A DNA stretch of 42,799 nucleotides, from contig CAJOMP010000003.1 of NCBI GenBank assembly GCA_905235785.1, positions 16,578 to 59,376 of the forward strand, read 5' to 3'. The first letter of the stretch is position 1. Each line of letters begins with the position of its first letter. Both the position numbers and the translations under genes were made by a program. This DNA is from an uncultured Clostridia bacterium. Lineage in GTDB: Bacteria > Bacillota > Clostridia > Christensenellales > Borkfalkiaceae. Positions 1 to 7,405 of this stretch are shown here, one piece after another. The notes below the pieces were generated by a model that ran no database searches, had not been told where the DNA came from, and saw only the letters and a list, made by a program, of their open reading frames with translations.

Positions 1-35
1 AAATCGGCTGCCGCGCGGTTTTATATAAAATTTAA
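1..35 (-). other. Window edge, possible half of a hairpin terminator
   Basis: This short stretch lies just beyond the stop codon of the minus-strand regulator. It has a GC-rich block at 5-19 in an otherwise AT-rich flank. It looks like one arm of the GC-rich hairpins that close other operons in this window, but the second arm would lie outside, so it cannot be confirmed. Confidence 0.25.
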
Positions 36-626
36 TTACGACGATTTTTTAAGTTGAGACCAAAGCACGGTTGCAATCTGTAACGGAACGCCTATCGTAA
101 AAATGGCCCATAAATTATATGCTAAAGTTAAAAAAGTCAGGTATACGGTGGCGAGAGCCGTCCATATCAATACCGAAATAAGAATAAATGTAAATTTCCG
201 TTTTCCCCAGATACAGTTAAATATCAACAGTACGACCGCGGTAGAAGGCACTGCGGCAACGAATAATATCCATAACACTTCATCGATAAATATAATTCCG
301 TATGTAAACATAACAGTTGCTAAAATCCATACGAGCGAAACGGCAAGCAACGTTATTACGATTTTATTGCGTTTGTTTGTTCGGCTCGTATATTTTTTGT
401 CGTAAGAATCGTTTTCGACGTTCGTTACAAGATAGTCGAGACTTACTTCGTATAAATCGGCAAGGTCTTTTAATACGTCGATAGGCGGCGTTGCTTCGCC
501 GCGTTCCCATTTAGAAACCGACTTGTCGGTGTAATTCAGTTTTTCGGCAACTTCTATTTGCGTCATGTTGCGTTCCGTTCTTAATCTCGTGAGATTTTGC
601 GGAAGCGTTTCTTTAACAGTATTCAT
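36..626 (-). CDS. XRE-family transcriptional regulator with C-terminal membrane domain
   Basis: The 196-residue protein has an N-terminal Cro/C1-type helix-turn-helix (about residues 9-66). It reads RLRTERNMTQIEVAEKL and then SVSKWERGEATPPID, a textbook XRE recognition region. Residues about 88-192 are hydrophobic and form roughly four membrane segments separated by very short loops. The layout matches clostridial membrane-tethered XRE regulators, which usually respond to envelope or environmental signals; the signal here is unknown. The ATG at 626 is chosen because the HTH starts close behind it. A TTGATT-17-TATTAT promoter (661 down to 633) places transcription start almost on this ATG, so the mRNA is probably leaderless. 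It is divergent from the glycosyltransferase at 880. Confidence 0.9.
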   Translation of the reverse strand: MNTVKETLPQNLTRLRTERNMTQIEVAEKLNYTDKSVSKWERGEATPPIDVLKDLADLYEVSLDYLVTNVENDSYDKKYTSRTNKRNKIVITLLAVSLVWILATVMFTYGIIFIDEVLWILFVAAVPSTAVVLLIFNCIWGKRKFTFILISVLIWTALATVYLTFLTLAYNLWAIFTIGVPLQIATVLWSQLKKSS

Positions 627-632
627 ATAGCA

Positions 633-661
633 ATAATAGCATATTTTTTTGTTAAAATCAA
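633..661 (-). promoter_or_regulatory. Promoter of the XRE regulator, predicted leaderless
   Basis: Read on the minus strand, TTGATT (661-656) and TATTAT (638-633) are separated by 17 bp. Transcription would begin about 7 nt past the -10 box, at about 626, which is the first base of the ATG. No Shine-Dalgarno sequence can therefore be present on this transcript. Confidence 0.6.
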
Positions 662-707
662 CGGTTTTTCGCTTGTTTTTTAGTCGATAGAATTAACTCT
701 CGTAAAA

Positions 708-725
708 GTAGAATTGCAATTCTAC
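708..725. promoter_or_regulatory. 18-bp perfect palindrome, candidate operator
   Basis: GTAGAATTGCAATTCTAC is a perfect palindrome in the gap between the divergent XRE gene and the GT8 gene. It has the symmetry and size of a dimeric HTH regulator site. It lies upstream of both promoters, so it could serve either gene. Binding by the neighbouring XRE protein is inferred. Confidence 0.4.
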
Positions 726-766
726 GTATATTCTATGCCGCGGAAGAAAGGTTCTACCTTAAAAAC

Positions 767-795
767 TTGTAAAATCAAGCCGCTTGCAATACAAT
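767..795 (+). promoter_or_regulatory. Candidate promoter of the GT8 glycosyltransferase gene
   Basis: TTGTAA (767-772) and TACAAT (790-795) are 17 bp apart. A TTGCAAT/ATTGCAA inverted repeat (about 784-812) overlaps the -10 box and the expected start site and might be an operator or an early hairpin. The predicted 5' untranslated region is about 78 nt. Confidence 0.4.
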
Positions 796-879
796 TTAAA
801 TATAAAAATTGCAAAACAGGGCGCGAAATGCCGTAATTAGAGACTTGCGTTTTGCGCGTAAATTTTAAGGAGAGAAAAA

Positions 880-1839
880 ATGACGAATATATATAATAAA
901 AAAGAAATGCCGTTGGTGTTTGCCGTCGACGACAATTACGCGCCGTTTTTGTGCGTTGCTTTAAGGTCGATAATAGACAACGCGTCGACTGACTATTATT
1001 ATAAGATTTACATTTTAAATACGGGGATATCCGAAAGCAACAAAGAAAGGATAACGAGTATAGCGGAAGAATTGACGGACGACCTTTCCGTCGAATATGT
1101 GGACGTTGCCGATCGTATGGACGCAATTAAGGACAAAACGGCGCTCCGCGATTATTATACGAACGCAATATATTACAGAATATTTATTCCGTCGCTTTTC
1201 CCGCAGTATGATAAAATACTGTATCTTGACAGCGATATGGTCTTTTTGGAAGATATTTCAAAGTTGTATGAAACCGATTTAGGGGATAATATTTTCGGCG
1301 CCGTACACGAAGAAGCGATGTCTTTTTTCGACGTGTTCGGCACTTATGCGGAAGAGTTTTTGGATGTTCCGCGTATGGAATATTTCAATTCGGGGCTTTT
1401 GCTTATAAATACCAAAGAATATATAAAGTCAGCCGTTGAACAAAGATTTATCGACCTTATGTTAAGGCATAAGTTTGAAGTCGCGCCCGATCAGGACTAT
1501 CTGAACGTTATTTGCAAAGGCAGAGTAAAGCATCTCGATATCGGTTGGAACAAAACCCCGATACCGGAAAAGAAATTTAAAGACAAAGATATTAAACTTA
1601 TACATTATAAACTTAATTTTAAACCTTGGCATTACGATAACGTGCGTTATCAGGACGCGTTCTGGAAATACGCTAAAAAGACGCCTTTTTACGACGATCT
1701 TTTAAAGATGCGCAACAATTATACGCAGGAAGAAAAGGATAAAGACAGTATTGCGTTTATCAATCTGCAAAAAATGGCGCACAGGCACACTGTCGGCATA
1801 AACAACTATAAACGTTTAATGATGAGAAGCGCAACGTAA
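880..1839 (+). CDS. Glycosyltransferase family 8 protein
   Basis: This 319-residue protein matches the GT8 family, retaining glycosyltransferases that use UDP-sugars and a divalent metal. An N-terminal nucleotide-sugar fold begins MPLVFAVDDNYAPFLCVAL. The metal-binding DxD motif is YLDSDMVF, with Asp117 and Asp119. The segment FNSGLLLIN (about 169-177) and the QDYLN region (about 205) are typical of the family, and a late HYK...KPW segment supplies the usual acceptor-side His. The ATG follows AAGGAG at a good distance. A membrane acyltransferase-like gene follows after 61 bp, which suggests a shared role in decorating a surface glycan or glycolipid. Donor and acceptor are not evident. Confidence 0.9.
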   Translation: MTNIYNKKEMPLVFAVDDNYAPFLCVALRSIIDNASTDYYYKIYILNTGISESNKERITSIAEELTDDLSVEYVDVADRMDAIKDKTALRDYYTNAIYYRIFIPSLFPQYDKILYLDSDMVFLEDISKLYETDLGDNIFGAVHEEAMSFFDVFGTYAEEFLDVPRMEYFNSGLLLINTKEYIKSAVEQRFIDLMLRHKFEVAPDQDYLNVICKGRVKHLDIGWNKTPIPEKKFKDKDIKLIHYKLNFKPWHYDNVRYQDAFWKYAKKTPFYDDLLKMRNNYTQEEKDKDSIAFINLQKMAHRHTVGINNYKRLMMRSAT

Positions 1840-1900
1840 AATTATTAGAATAACAAATGAGAAAAGGCGTAACTTTGATGTTTAACTTTGGAGAATAGCC

Positions 1901-2518
1901 GTGATTTACGTGATGATCGTTTTATCAGCGTCCGTTTTTATCGGCGCAATGAATTGTCTGTTTGCGTTACCGACGTTTGACGGCGACGTGTGGCGAGTTG
2001 TTTTCAGCGTTGCTATGTCGGTTATCGCGGCTATTTTAATCGACGGCATTTTTGCCACGATAGTAAGGTGGATATTGCCGAAAAAATGGTTTTCACTCGA
2101 TAAAAAACGGTTTGCGGCGGGTAGGAGAGAGCGGCGTTTTTACGAAAGGCTCGGCATAAAAAAATGGAAAGACAAGGTAATAGAACTCGGTTGTTTTACC
2201 GGATTTCGCAAAAACAGGATAGCAGAACCCGCTAACAACGAGTATATAGGCAGGTATATTATCGAAGCGAATTACGGGATCGTCGTGCATATTGCGTGTA
2301 TGTTCTGCGGATATCTTGTATGCCTTTTATTTCCCGCGCATTGGTATTCCGTCGGTGTTCCCGTAGGATTTGTAAACATGATGCTTAATCTGTTTCCGCT
2401 TATGATACTCAGATATAATCTTCCTAAACTTCACTCGCTTTACCGTTTTAACCTTAAACGTGAAAAAGAGAATAAAACCGATATGCGCAAAGAAAAAGAG
2501 CCTTCTTTGATTGCATAA
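1901..2518 (+). CDS. CrtO-like membrane acyltransferase family protein
   Basis: The 205-residue protein has hydrophobic segments near residues 1-22, 30-58, 128-146 and 150-170. Between them is a conserved-looking amphipathic block, ERRFYERLGIKKWKDKVIE, followed by a Gly/Phe/Lys segment. This resembles the family annotated as glycosyl-4,4'-diaponeurosporenoate acyltransferase (CrtO of staphyloxanthin synthesis). Most clostridial members have no known substrate, and no carotenoid genes are visible here. The GTG at 1901 is preferred because GGAG ends 7 nt upstream; the ATG at 1913 would be too far from it. It probably acts with the preceding GT8 enzyme on a glycolipid, which is an inference. Confidence 0.65.
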   Translation: MIYVMIVLSASVFIGAMNCLFALPTFDGDVWRVVFSVAMSVIAAILIDGIFATIVRWILPKKWFSLDKKRFAAGRRERRFYERLGIKKWKDKVIELGCFTGFRKNRIAEPANNEYIGRYIIEANYGIVVHIACMFCGYLVCLLFPAHWYSVGVPVGFVNMMLNLFPLMILRYNLPKLHSLYRFNLKREKENKTDMRKEKEPSLIA

Positions 2519-2545
2519 GCACATACATATAGTTAATATAGCGAT

Positions 2546-2585
2546 AAAAAACCGAAAGTAATCGTTTACGTCGGTTTTTTTGTTT
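2546..2585 (+). terminator. Rho-independent terminator after the GT8 operon
   Basis: An AAAAAACCGA arm (2546-2555) pairs with TCGGTTTTTT (2571-2580), with further pairing inside the loop, followed by more T residues. It closes the transcript of the GT8 and CrtO-like genes. Confidence 0.8.
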
Positions 2586-2593
2586 TTACACGC

Positions 2594-2622
2594 TTTACTT
2601 ATTTTAAAAAAAGTAATAAAAT
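2594..2622 (+). promoter_or_regulatory. Promoter of the SbcD/SbcC-like operon
   Basis: TTTACT (2594-2599) and TAAAAT (2617-2622) are separated by 17 bp, directly after the upstream terminator. The spacer and flanks are very A-rich. A GGAG Shine-Dalgarno precedes the ATG at 2670. Confidence 0.55.
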
Positions 2623-2669
2623 AATAAAGTAACTGAAAGAAATAGAAATATTCTTATCGGAGATTAAAT

Positions 2670-3743
2670 ATGAAAATTATTCACACAGCGGATATGCATC
2701 TCGATTCCGTGATCGACACGTTGCCGTCAGATAAAAGCAAGATCCGCCGCGATGAGATTTTACATACTTTCGAGCGCCTTTGCGAATACGCGAAAGAGAA
2801 TAGCGTTAAAGTCGTGATAATAGCGGGCGACGCCTTTGACAGCCGGCGCGTTTCAAAGAAAACGACGGGGCGTTTTATAGAAGCGATTACAAACACCGAA
2901 GGCGTGGATTTTTTATATCTTTCGGGCAATCACGACGCCGCTTTTTTAGAAGAGCGTAAGGAAATGTTACCGCAGAATTTTAAAATCTTTGAAAACGAGT
3001 GGACGACTTTTAAGTATGATAATGTCGCTATAAGCGGCATAACTTTCGATAAATTCAACGCGCCGTTTGTTTACGACAACCTTAAACTCGACGCGGGCGA
3101 CGTCAATATCGTCTGTATGCACGGGCAAATTCTGGGGTATAAGTCGGAAGAAACGGCGGAAACCGTAAGTATTCCGATGCTTAAAAATAAAAACATCGAC
3201 TATCTCGCGCTCGGGCATATCCACTCGTATTCGGAAGGGAAAATCGACGAGCGTGGAACTTACGCTTATTGCGGTTGTCCCGACGGCAGGGGATTTGACG
3301 AAACGGGCGTAAAAGGATTTGTGTTGCTTAACGTCGAAGGGCGAAAAGTCGATAAAAAATTCGTACCGTTTTGCAGTAGGATTTTCGCCGAAAAAGAGTT
3401 TAACGTGGAAAACGAGAGTTCTTTTTATACTTTCCGCAATAAGGTTATCGAAGAATTGAAAGGCGAATATCCGCCTGAAAGCCTCGTAAAAGCGGTAATT
3501 ACGGGTTCGCACTCGGCGGAGTTTTTGGTCGATAGAGAAGATTTGTCGGCAAGATTAAACGAAAATTTCTTTTTTGCAAAAGTGTACGATAAAACCGTCA
3601 TAAAATTATCCGCGGATGATTACGCTCTTGATAAATCGGTGCGCGGCGAGTTTGTGCGGACGGTCTTAAACAGCGACCTTTCCGATGAAGATAAAAATGC
3701 CGTGATTCTGACGGGGCTGAACGCGTTAAAGGGGGAACTGTAA
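2670..3743 (+). CDS. SbcD/Mre11-like DNA repair exonuclease (metallophosphoesterase)
   Basis: This 357-residue protein is a calcineurin-like phosphoesterase of the SbcD/YhaO group. It carries the metal-site motifs in order: Asp8-x-His10 (TADMHLD), Asp54 (IAGDAFDS), Asn87-His88 (LSGNHD), then MHGQ near 150 and GHIHS near 180. The family forms a nuclease complex with an SMC-like ATPase that processes DNA ends and hairpins. The gene directly downstream, separated by one base, encodes such an ATPase. A C-terminal capping region follows the catalytic domain. YhaO-type is somewhat more likely than classical SbcD because its partner resembles YhaN. Confidence 0.9.
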   Translation: MKIIHTADMHLDSVIDTLPSDKSKIRRDEILHTFERLCEYAKENSVKVVIIAGDAFDSRRVSKKTTGRFIEAITNTEGVDFLYLSGNHDAAFLEERKEMLPQNFKIFENEWTTFKYDNVAISGITFDKFNAPFVYDNLKLDAGDVNIVCMHGQILGYKSEETAETVSIPMLKNKNIDYLALGHIHSYSEGKIDERGTYAYCGCPDGRGFDETGVKGFVLLNVEGRKVDKKFVPFCSRIFAEKEFNVENESSFYTFRNKVIEELKGEYPPESLVKAVITGSHSAEFLVDREDLSARLNENFFFAKVYDKTVIKLSADDYALDKSVRGEFVRTVLNSDLSDEDKNAVILTGLNALKGEL

Positions 3744-3744
3744 T

Positions 3745-5766
3745 ATGAAAATAATTAACTGTTACGTTTCTTCTTTCGGGAAGTTGAAAGATTTTTCCTT
3801 TGATTTTACGGACGGGTTAAACACCGTAAAGCATGATAACGGCTGGGGGAAAAGCACCTTCGCGTCTTTTATTAAGTCGATGTTTTACGGACTTGACGAC
3901 TCTAAACGCGGGATAGACGACAACGAGCGAAAAAAGTTCGCGCCGTGGAATTCGACGGAAAAATTCGGCGGCAATCTGACTTTCGAGTGGAAGGGCGGAA
4001 AATATAAAATAGAGCGTTTTTTCGGAGCGAAATCGTCCGAAGATGCTGTAAAACTTTACGACCTTTCTACAAATAAAGTTTATACCGAAGGGAAAGCGGT
4101 GGAAAATCTCGGCAAGCGCGTGTTCAGTATAGACGAAGAAGGGTTTTTATCAACGACGTATTTTTCTCAAAAAGATTTTGAAATAAAAAGCAATACGAGC
4201 ATTACGGCAAAATTCAACGAAGTGTGCGAAATACAGGATTCGGACGCGTTCGATAATGCGCTTTTTAAGCTCGACGGAAAAATAAAAGAATTGAAATCTC
4301 GCGGAGATAAAGGCAGAATAGCCGATTTGAAACGTTCGCTTGTTGCGACGGAAGAAAATATAGAGCGCGCTAAACAATCGGTAAAAACAATCGAAAGTTT
4401 AAAAACCGATTTAGGGATAATAAAGGGCGAAAGCGAAACTCTCGGAGAGAAGATAAAATCGCTTACCGAACGCGTGGAAGCGGCGGGCAAAAGAGAAGCC
4501 GCTGCGGAGCGAAAAAAACGTTATGACGCTCTAAATGCGGAGATTGCGGAATTAAATGCCGAAAAATCGCGCGCGGAGAAAGTGTTAAACGATAAAACCG
4601 TTACGGAACAGCAGGTTGACGATTGCGAAAAGTGTATTCGCGATTTGTACGATATGAGCGTAAAAAAAGAAACGCTGAAAAAGGATCTCGAAGATTATGC
4701 GCCGCAAGCAAAGGTTGACAAAGCGCCGAAAATCCCGAAATTACTATTTATCGTTCTCGCTGTTGCGTGCGTTTTGTTTGCGTGCGGAATAATTCTTGCG
4801 TTTACCGCAGGGCTTTGGGGGCTTTCTTTTGCGGTAGCGGGGGTAATCGCCGCGTTGATTTCTTTTGCCTATATTGTTTCGTCAAGGAAGAAATATTTTG
4901 ACTTAAAAACGAGCGACGGCAAACTTGCGGAGATATACGAGCGTAAAAAACGCGCGTTTTCCGAGTGTGAAGAAAGCGAACGGAAACTCGAACGCGGGCT
5001 TGACGAGTATTTTTCGGCGTTCGGTTTTTCGGAAAACAATTTGTCATATCAACAAAAATTAAACCTTTTAAAAGACGCCGTGAAAATGCGTGATGAGTGC
5101 GACAGAGCGATAGAAAAAAGGTCTTCGGAACTTAAAAGTCTTTCGGATTTTGCCGCGGTAAATGGCGGTGATACGGAGAGCGTTTCGGAACTGAACGAAC
5201 AGCTGAAAATCGCCGCGGACTGGTATAAAAACAAGATAAGCGAAGCCGAACGGATAAAATCGAGAATAGACGCGCTTGAAAATGCATCCGACAGCCTTTT
5301 AGATATCGAAAACAGAGGGGCGGAACTTAAAGAGCAACTTAAAGAGTGCGAAAAAGAGTTAAAAATTCTGACTTTAACGGCGGAATTTTTGAATACAGCG
5401 GACGAAGCGCTTAAAATCAGATATAGAACGCCGTTGCAGGACAGCCTTAATAAGTATATCGGTAAGATTTCGGGCGCGGATATTTCCGTCGCTATCGATA
5501 CGGATATGAAAGTTTCGGTAAATGTAGCGGGGGCGGAAAGGGAAACGGAATTTTTCAGCAAGGGATACCGTAATTTATTTGAAATATGCAAGCGTTTTGC
5601 GCTTACGGATATTCTTTTTACCGTTGAAAAACCGTTTATAATACTTGACGACCCGTTCTATAATCTTGACGACGGAAAAACGGTCGCGGCGCTGGAACTT
5701 GTAAAACAACTGTCCGCGGAATATCAGATAATATATCTTGTATGCCACGAATCGCGGATAGCGTAA
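3745..5766 (+). CDS. SbcC/YhaN-like ATPase with a transmembrane hairpin in its coiled coil
   Basis: The 673-residue protein is an SMC/Rad50-like ATPase. The Walker A region is NGWGKST (residues 32-38), and the Walker B and D-loop region near the C terminus reads FIILDDPFYNLDD, followed by LVCHE. Long charged coiled coils run through about 170-325 and 385-550. Where classical SbcC has a zinc hook at the apex, this protein has two adjacent hydrophobic segments at about 331-380, as in YhaN, so the apex is probably membrane-inserted. A CxxC pair (Cys294 and Cys297) lies just before that hairpin. It starts one base after the SbcD-like gene and is surely its partner. Confidence 0.88.
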   Translation: MKIINCYVSSFGKLKDFSFDFTDGLNTVKHDNGWGKSTFASFIKSMFYGLDDSKRGIDDNERKKFAPWNSTEKFGGNLTFEWKGGKYKIERFFGAKSSEDAVKLYDLSTNKVYTEGKAVENLGKRVFSIDEEGFLSTTYFSQKDFEIKSNTSITAKFNEVCEIQDSDAFDNALFKLDGKIKELKSRGDKGRIADLKRSLVATEENIERAKQSVKTIESLKTDLGIIKGESETLGEKIKSLTERVEAAGKREAAAERKKRYDALNAEIAELNAEKSRAEKVLNDKTVTEQQVDDCEKCIRDLYDMSVKKETLKKDLEDYAPQAKVDKAPKIPKLLFIVLAVACVLFACGIILAFTAGLWGLSFAVAGVIAALISFAYIVSSRKKYFDLKTSDGKLAEIYERKKRAFSECEESERKLERGLDEYFSAFGFSENNLSYQQKLNLLKDAVKMRDECDRAIEKRSSELKSLSDFAAVNGGDTESVSELNEQLKIAADWYKNKISEAERIKSRIDALENASDSLLDIENRGAELKEQLKECEKELKILTLTAEFLNTADEALKIRYRTPLQDSLNKYIGKISGADISVAIDTDMKVSVNVAGAERETEFFSKGYRNLFEICKRFALTDILFTVEKPFIILDDPFYNLDDGKTVAALELVKQLSAEYQIIYLVCHESRIA

Positions 5767-5784
5767 CCGAAGCGGAAAAACTAA

Positions 5785-6249
5785 ATGGACAAAAAGATAC
5801 TTAAAATCGAACTTGTGCCCGACGGGTGTTGGTATTCTAATCTTCGCGCCGTGCTTTCCGCAAAAGAGTGGAATTACATTAAAGCGAAAGCCAAGGAAAG
5901 GGCGGGCGGCAAGTGCGCAATCTGCGGGAAAAAAACTAATTATCTCGACGCGCACGAGCAGTGGAGTTACGACGAGAAAAAAGGCGTCCAGAAACTTATC
6001 GGCATTATCGCCGTGTGTAAGGATTGCCACAGCGTTATACACATAGGCAGAACATCGCTTGTCGGCAATATCGAAAAAGCGGAAAATCATTATTTAAAAG
6101 TAAACGGCGCGACTTACGCGGAATACCGCGCGGCGCTTAAAAAGGCTAACGAAGAACATAGGCGGCGAAACGAAGTGTCCGAGTGGTCGCTCGACATTTC
6201 TTATCTTAAAGATTATTTAGACGAAGGAGATACAAGTGGAAATCATTGA
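5785..6249 (+). CDS. HNH-like zinc-binding protein
   Basis: The 154-residue protein has a treble-clef zinc-site pattern: Cys44-x2-Cys47 (CAICG), His57 in LDAHEQW, then Cys78-x2-Cys81-His82 and His86 in CKDCHSVIH. The His57 plus CxxCH arrangement resembles HNH nucleases, but the catalytic Asn-His context is not standard, so nuclease activity is not certain. The preceding segment (KAKERAGGKC) is Lys/Arg-rich, which fits nucleic-acid binding. It lies 18 bp after the SbcC-like gene, and its last 14 bases overlap the amidohydrolase gene, so it belongs to the same operon. A role in DNA end processing is inferred from position. Confidence 0.65.
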   Translation: MDKKILKIELVPDGCWYSNLRAVLSAKEWNYIKAKAKERAGGKCAICGKKTNYLDAHEQWSYDEKKGVQKLIGIIAVCKDCHSVIHIGRTSLVGNIEKAENHYLKVNGATYAEYRAALKKANEEHRRRNEVSEWSLDISYLKDYLDEGDTSGNH

Positions 6250-7030
6250 CGCGCACGCGCATATTTATCCTGCGAAGATAGCGGCAAAAGCAACGGACGC
6301 GATAGGAGCGTTTTACGATATCAAAATGGCGATGCCTGCGGGAATTCCCGACAGACTTATCGAAGTCGGTAAAAAGGCGGGAATTTCTCGGTTTGTCGTG
6401 CACTCTTGCGCAACGAAAGCGGCGCAGGTCAGGTCGATAAACGAGTTCATCAAAAAGGAAATAGACGAGCATCCGGAATTTCTCGGATTTATGACTTTGC
6501 ATCAGGATCTTACGGAAGAACAGGTGGAAGAAGAGATCGAGTGGTGTTTAAAAAACGGGTTCAAAGGCATAAAGTTGCACCCCGATTTTCAGAAATTTTA
6601 TATCGACGGCGAAAACGCGGAAAAGTTTTACCGCGCGGCGGGCGATAAACTTCCTATATTGTTTCACACGGGCGACAACAGATACGAGTATTCTAAACCG
6701 CACAGACTTGCGAAAATTGCCGCAAAGTATAGAAACGTCAATTTTATCGGCGCGCATTTCGGCGGCTATCGCTGTTGGGACGAAGTGGATTGCTATATGG
6801 GGCTCGATAACGTGTATTTCGACACTTGTTCGTCGTTGCCGTTTATTTCGGCGGAAAAGGCGGAAGGTTTAATAAGAAAATTCGGCGCGGAAAAATTCTT
6901 TTTCGGTACGGATTTCCCGATGTGGGACGCAAGTGAAGAGATAGAGCGTTTCAATAAACTTTCGCTTTCCGATAATGAAAAAGAAAAGATTTTGGCGCTG
7001 AATATAAAAACGTTGCTTAAACTTGATTGA
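6236..7030 (+). CDS. Amidohydrolase 2 family metal-dependent hydrolase
   Basis: This 264-residue TIM-barrel hydrolase begins IIDAHAHIYP, giving the His7-x-His9 metal pair. Later motifs are GIKLHPDFQ, LPILFHTGD, FIGAHFGG and FFGTDFPMWD; the last supplies the conserved catalytic Asp. This is the amidohydrolase-2 pattern (decarboxylases and lactonases such as the ACMSD and LigI relatives). The substrate cannot be read from the sequence. The GTG at 6236 is chosen because GAAGGAG sits just upstream and the metal motif starts within ten residues. Its start overlaps the HNH-like gene by 14 bases, which implies translational coupling. Confidence 0.85.
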   Translation: MEIIDAHAHIYPAKIAAKATDAIGAFYDIKMAMPAGIPDRLIEVGKKAGISRFVVHSCATKAAQVRSINEFIKKEIDEHPEFLGFMTLHQDLTEEQVEEEIEWCLKNGFKGIKLHPDFQKFYIDGENAEKFYRAAGDKLPILFHTGDNRYEYSKPHRLAKIAAKYRNVNFIGAHFGGYRCWDEVDCYMGLDNVYFDTCSSLPFISAEKAEGLIRKFGAEKFFFGTDFPMWDASEEIERFNKLSLSDNEKEKILALNIKTLLKLD

Positions 7031-7046
7031 AACGGATTTAAAACGC

Positions 7047-7075
7047 TTGACAAAGTCAGGCGTAATCGTTATAAT
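7047..7075 (+). promoter_or_regulatory. Consensus sigma-A promoter of the T-box operon
   Basis: TTGACA (7047-7052) and TATAAT (7070-7075) are both perfect consensus and exactly 17 bp apart. The strength of the promoter fits an operon whose expression is set by attenuation in the leader rather than by initiation. Confidence 0.85.
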
Positions 7076-7121
7076 TATAAAAAAAATATTTTGTTAAGAA
7101 ATATATTCAATAATATTCAAT

Positions 7122-7378
7122 GCGATAACGGAGATATTCCGTAGTTCGGGGCTTAAAGAGAGTCGGCGGGTGGTGTAAGCCGACGGAACCGATACGGTCG
7201 CTCACTCCGTTGCAGGCGTGGTGAAAGGGAAACCGAGTAATTGCGTTCGTAACCCCGCGTTAAGGGGAAATAGAGAGATTGCGCGGCTTAAAAACGTTAA
7301 ATTTAGCCAAGGCGCAGTAAAACGGGTGGTACCGCGGTTATTTCGTCCCGAACTGTTGTTCAGTTCGGGCGTTTTTTT
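7122..7378 (+). ncRNA. T-box riboswitch leader, probable leucine specifier
   Basis: Stem I closes with AACGGAG (7127-7133) against CTCCGTT (7205-7211). It contains the AGAGAG bulge (7157-7162) and a GGTGGTG distal loop between the GTCGGC/GCCGAC arms. The specifier loop lies between the basal stem and a CCGTA/TACGG helix; its 3' side (7198-7204) ends in CTC followed by A, which is a Leu codon. The antiterminator T-box TGGTACCGCGG lies at 7328-7338 and the competing terminator at 7347-7378. Uncharged tRNA-Leu would stabilise the antiterminator and switch on the ten-gene operon downstream. The T-box class is clear; the codon assignment rests on loop geometry and on the LeuA-like first gene. Confidence 0.95.
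7347..7378 (+). terminator. Regulated terminator of the T-box leader
   Basis: CCCGAACT (7348-7355) pairs with AGTTCGGG (7362-7369), followed by seven T residues. The 5' side overlaps the region needed for the antiterminator, so the two structures exclude each other. A perfect AGGAGG ribosome site for the first gene follows the terminator. Confidence 0.9.
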
Positions 7379-7405
7379 ATTCAATCACTAATAGAGGAGG
7401 GTATT

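Noticed and set aside
722-1126. Minus-strand open frame of 134 codons opposite the GT8 gene
   Set aside because: It overlaps the well-supported glycosyltransferase, has no ribosome site or known motifs, and its composition is that of an antisense shadow.
7198-7204. Reading the T-box specifier as Ala (GCT) or Ser (TCG)
   Set aside because: The codon nearest the basal stem with a following purine is CTC-A, which also agrees with the LeuA-like and ilvE genes downstream. The alternatives have the wrong position in the loop.
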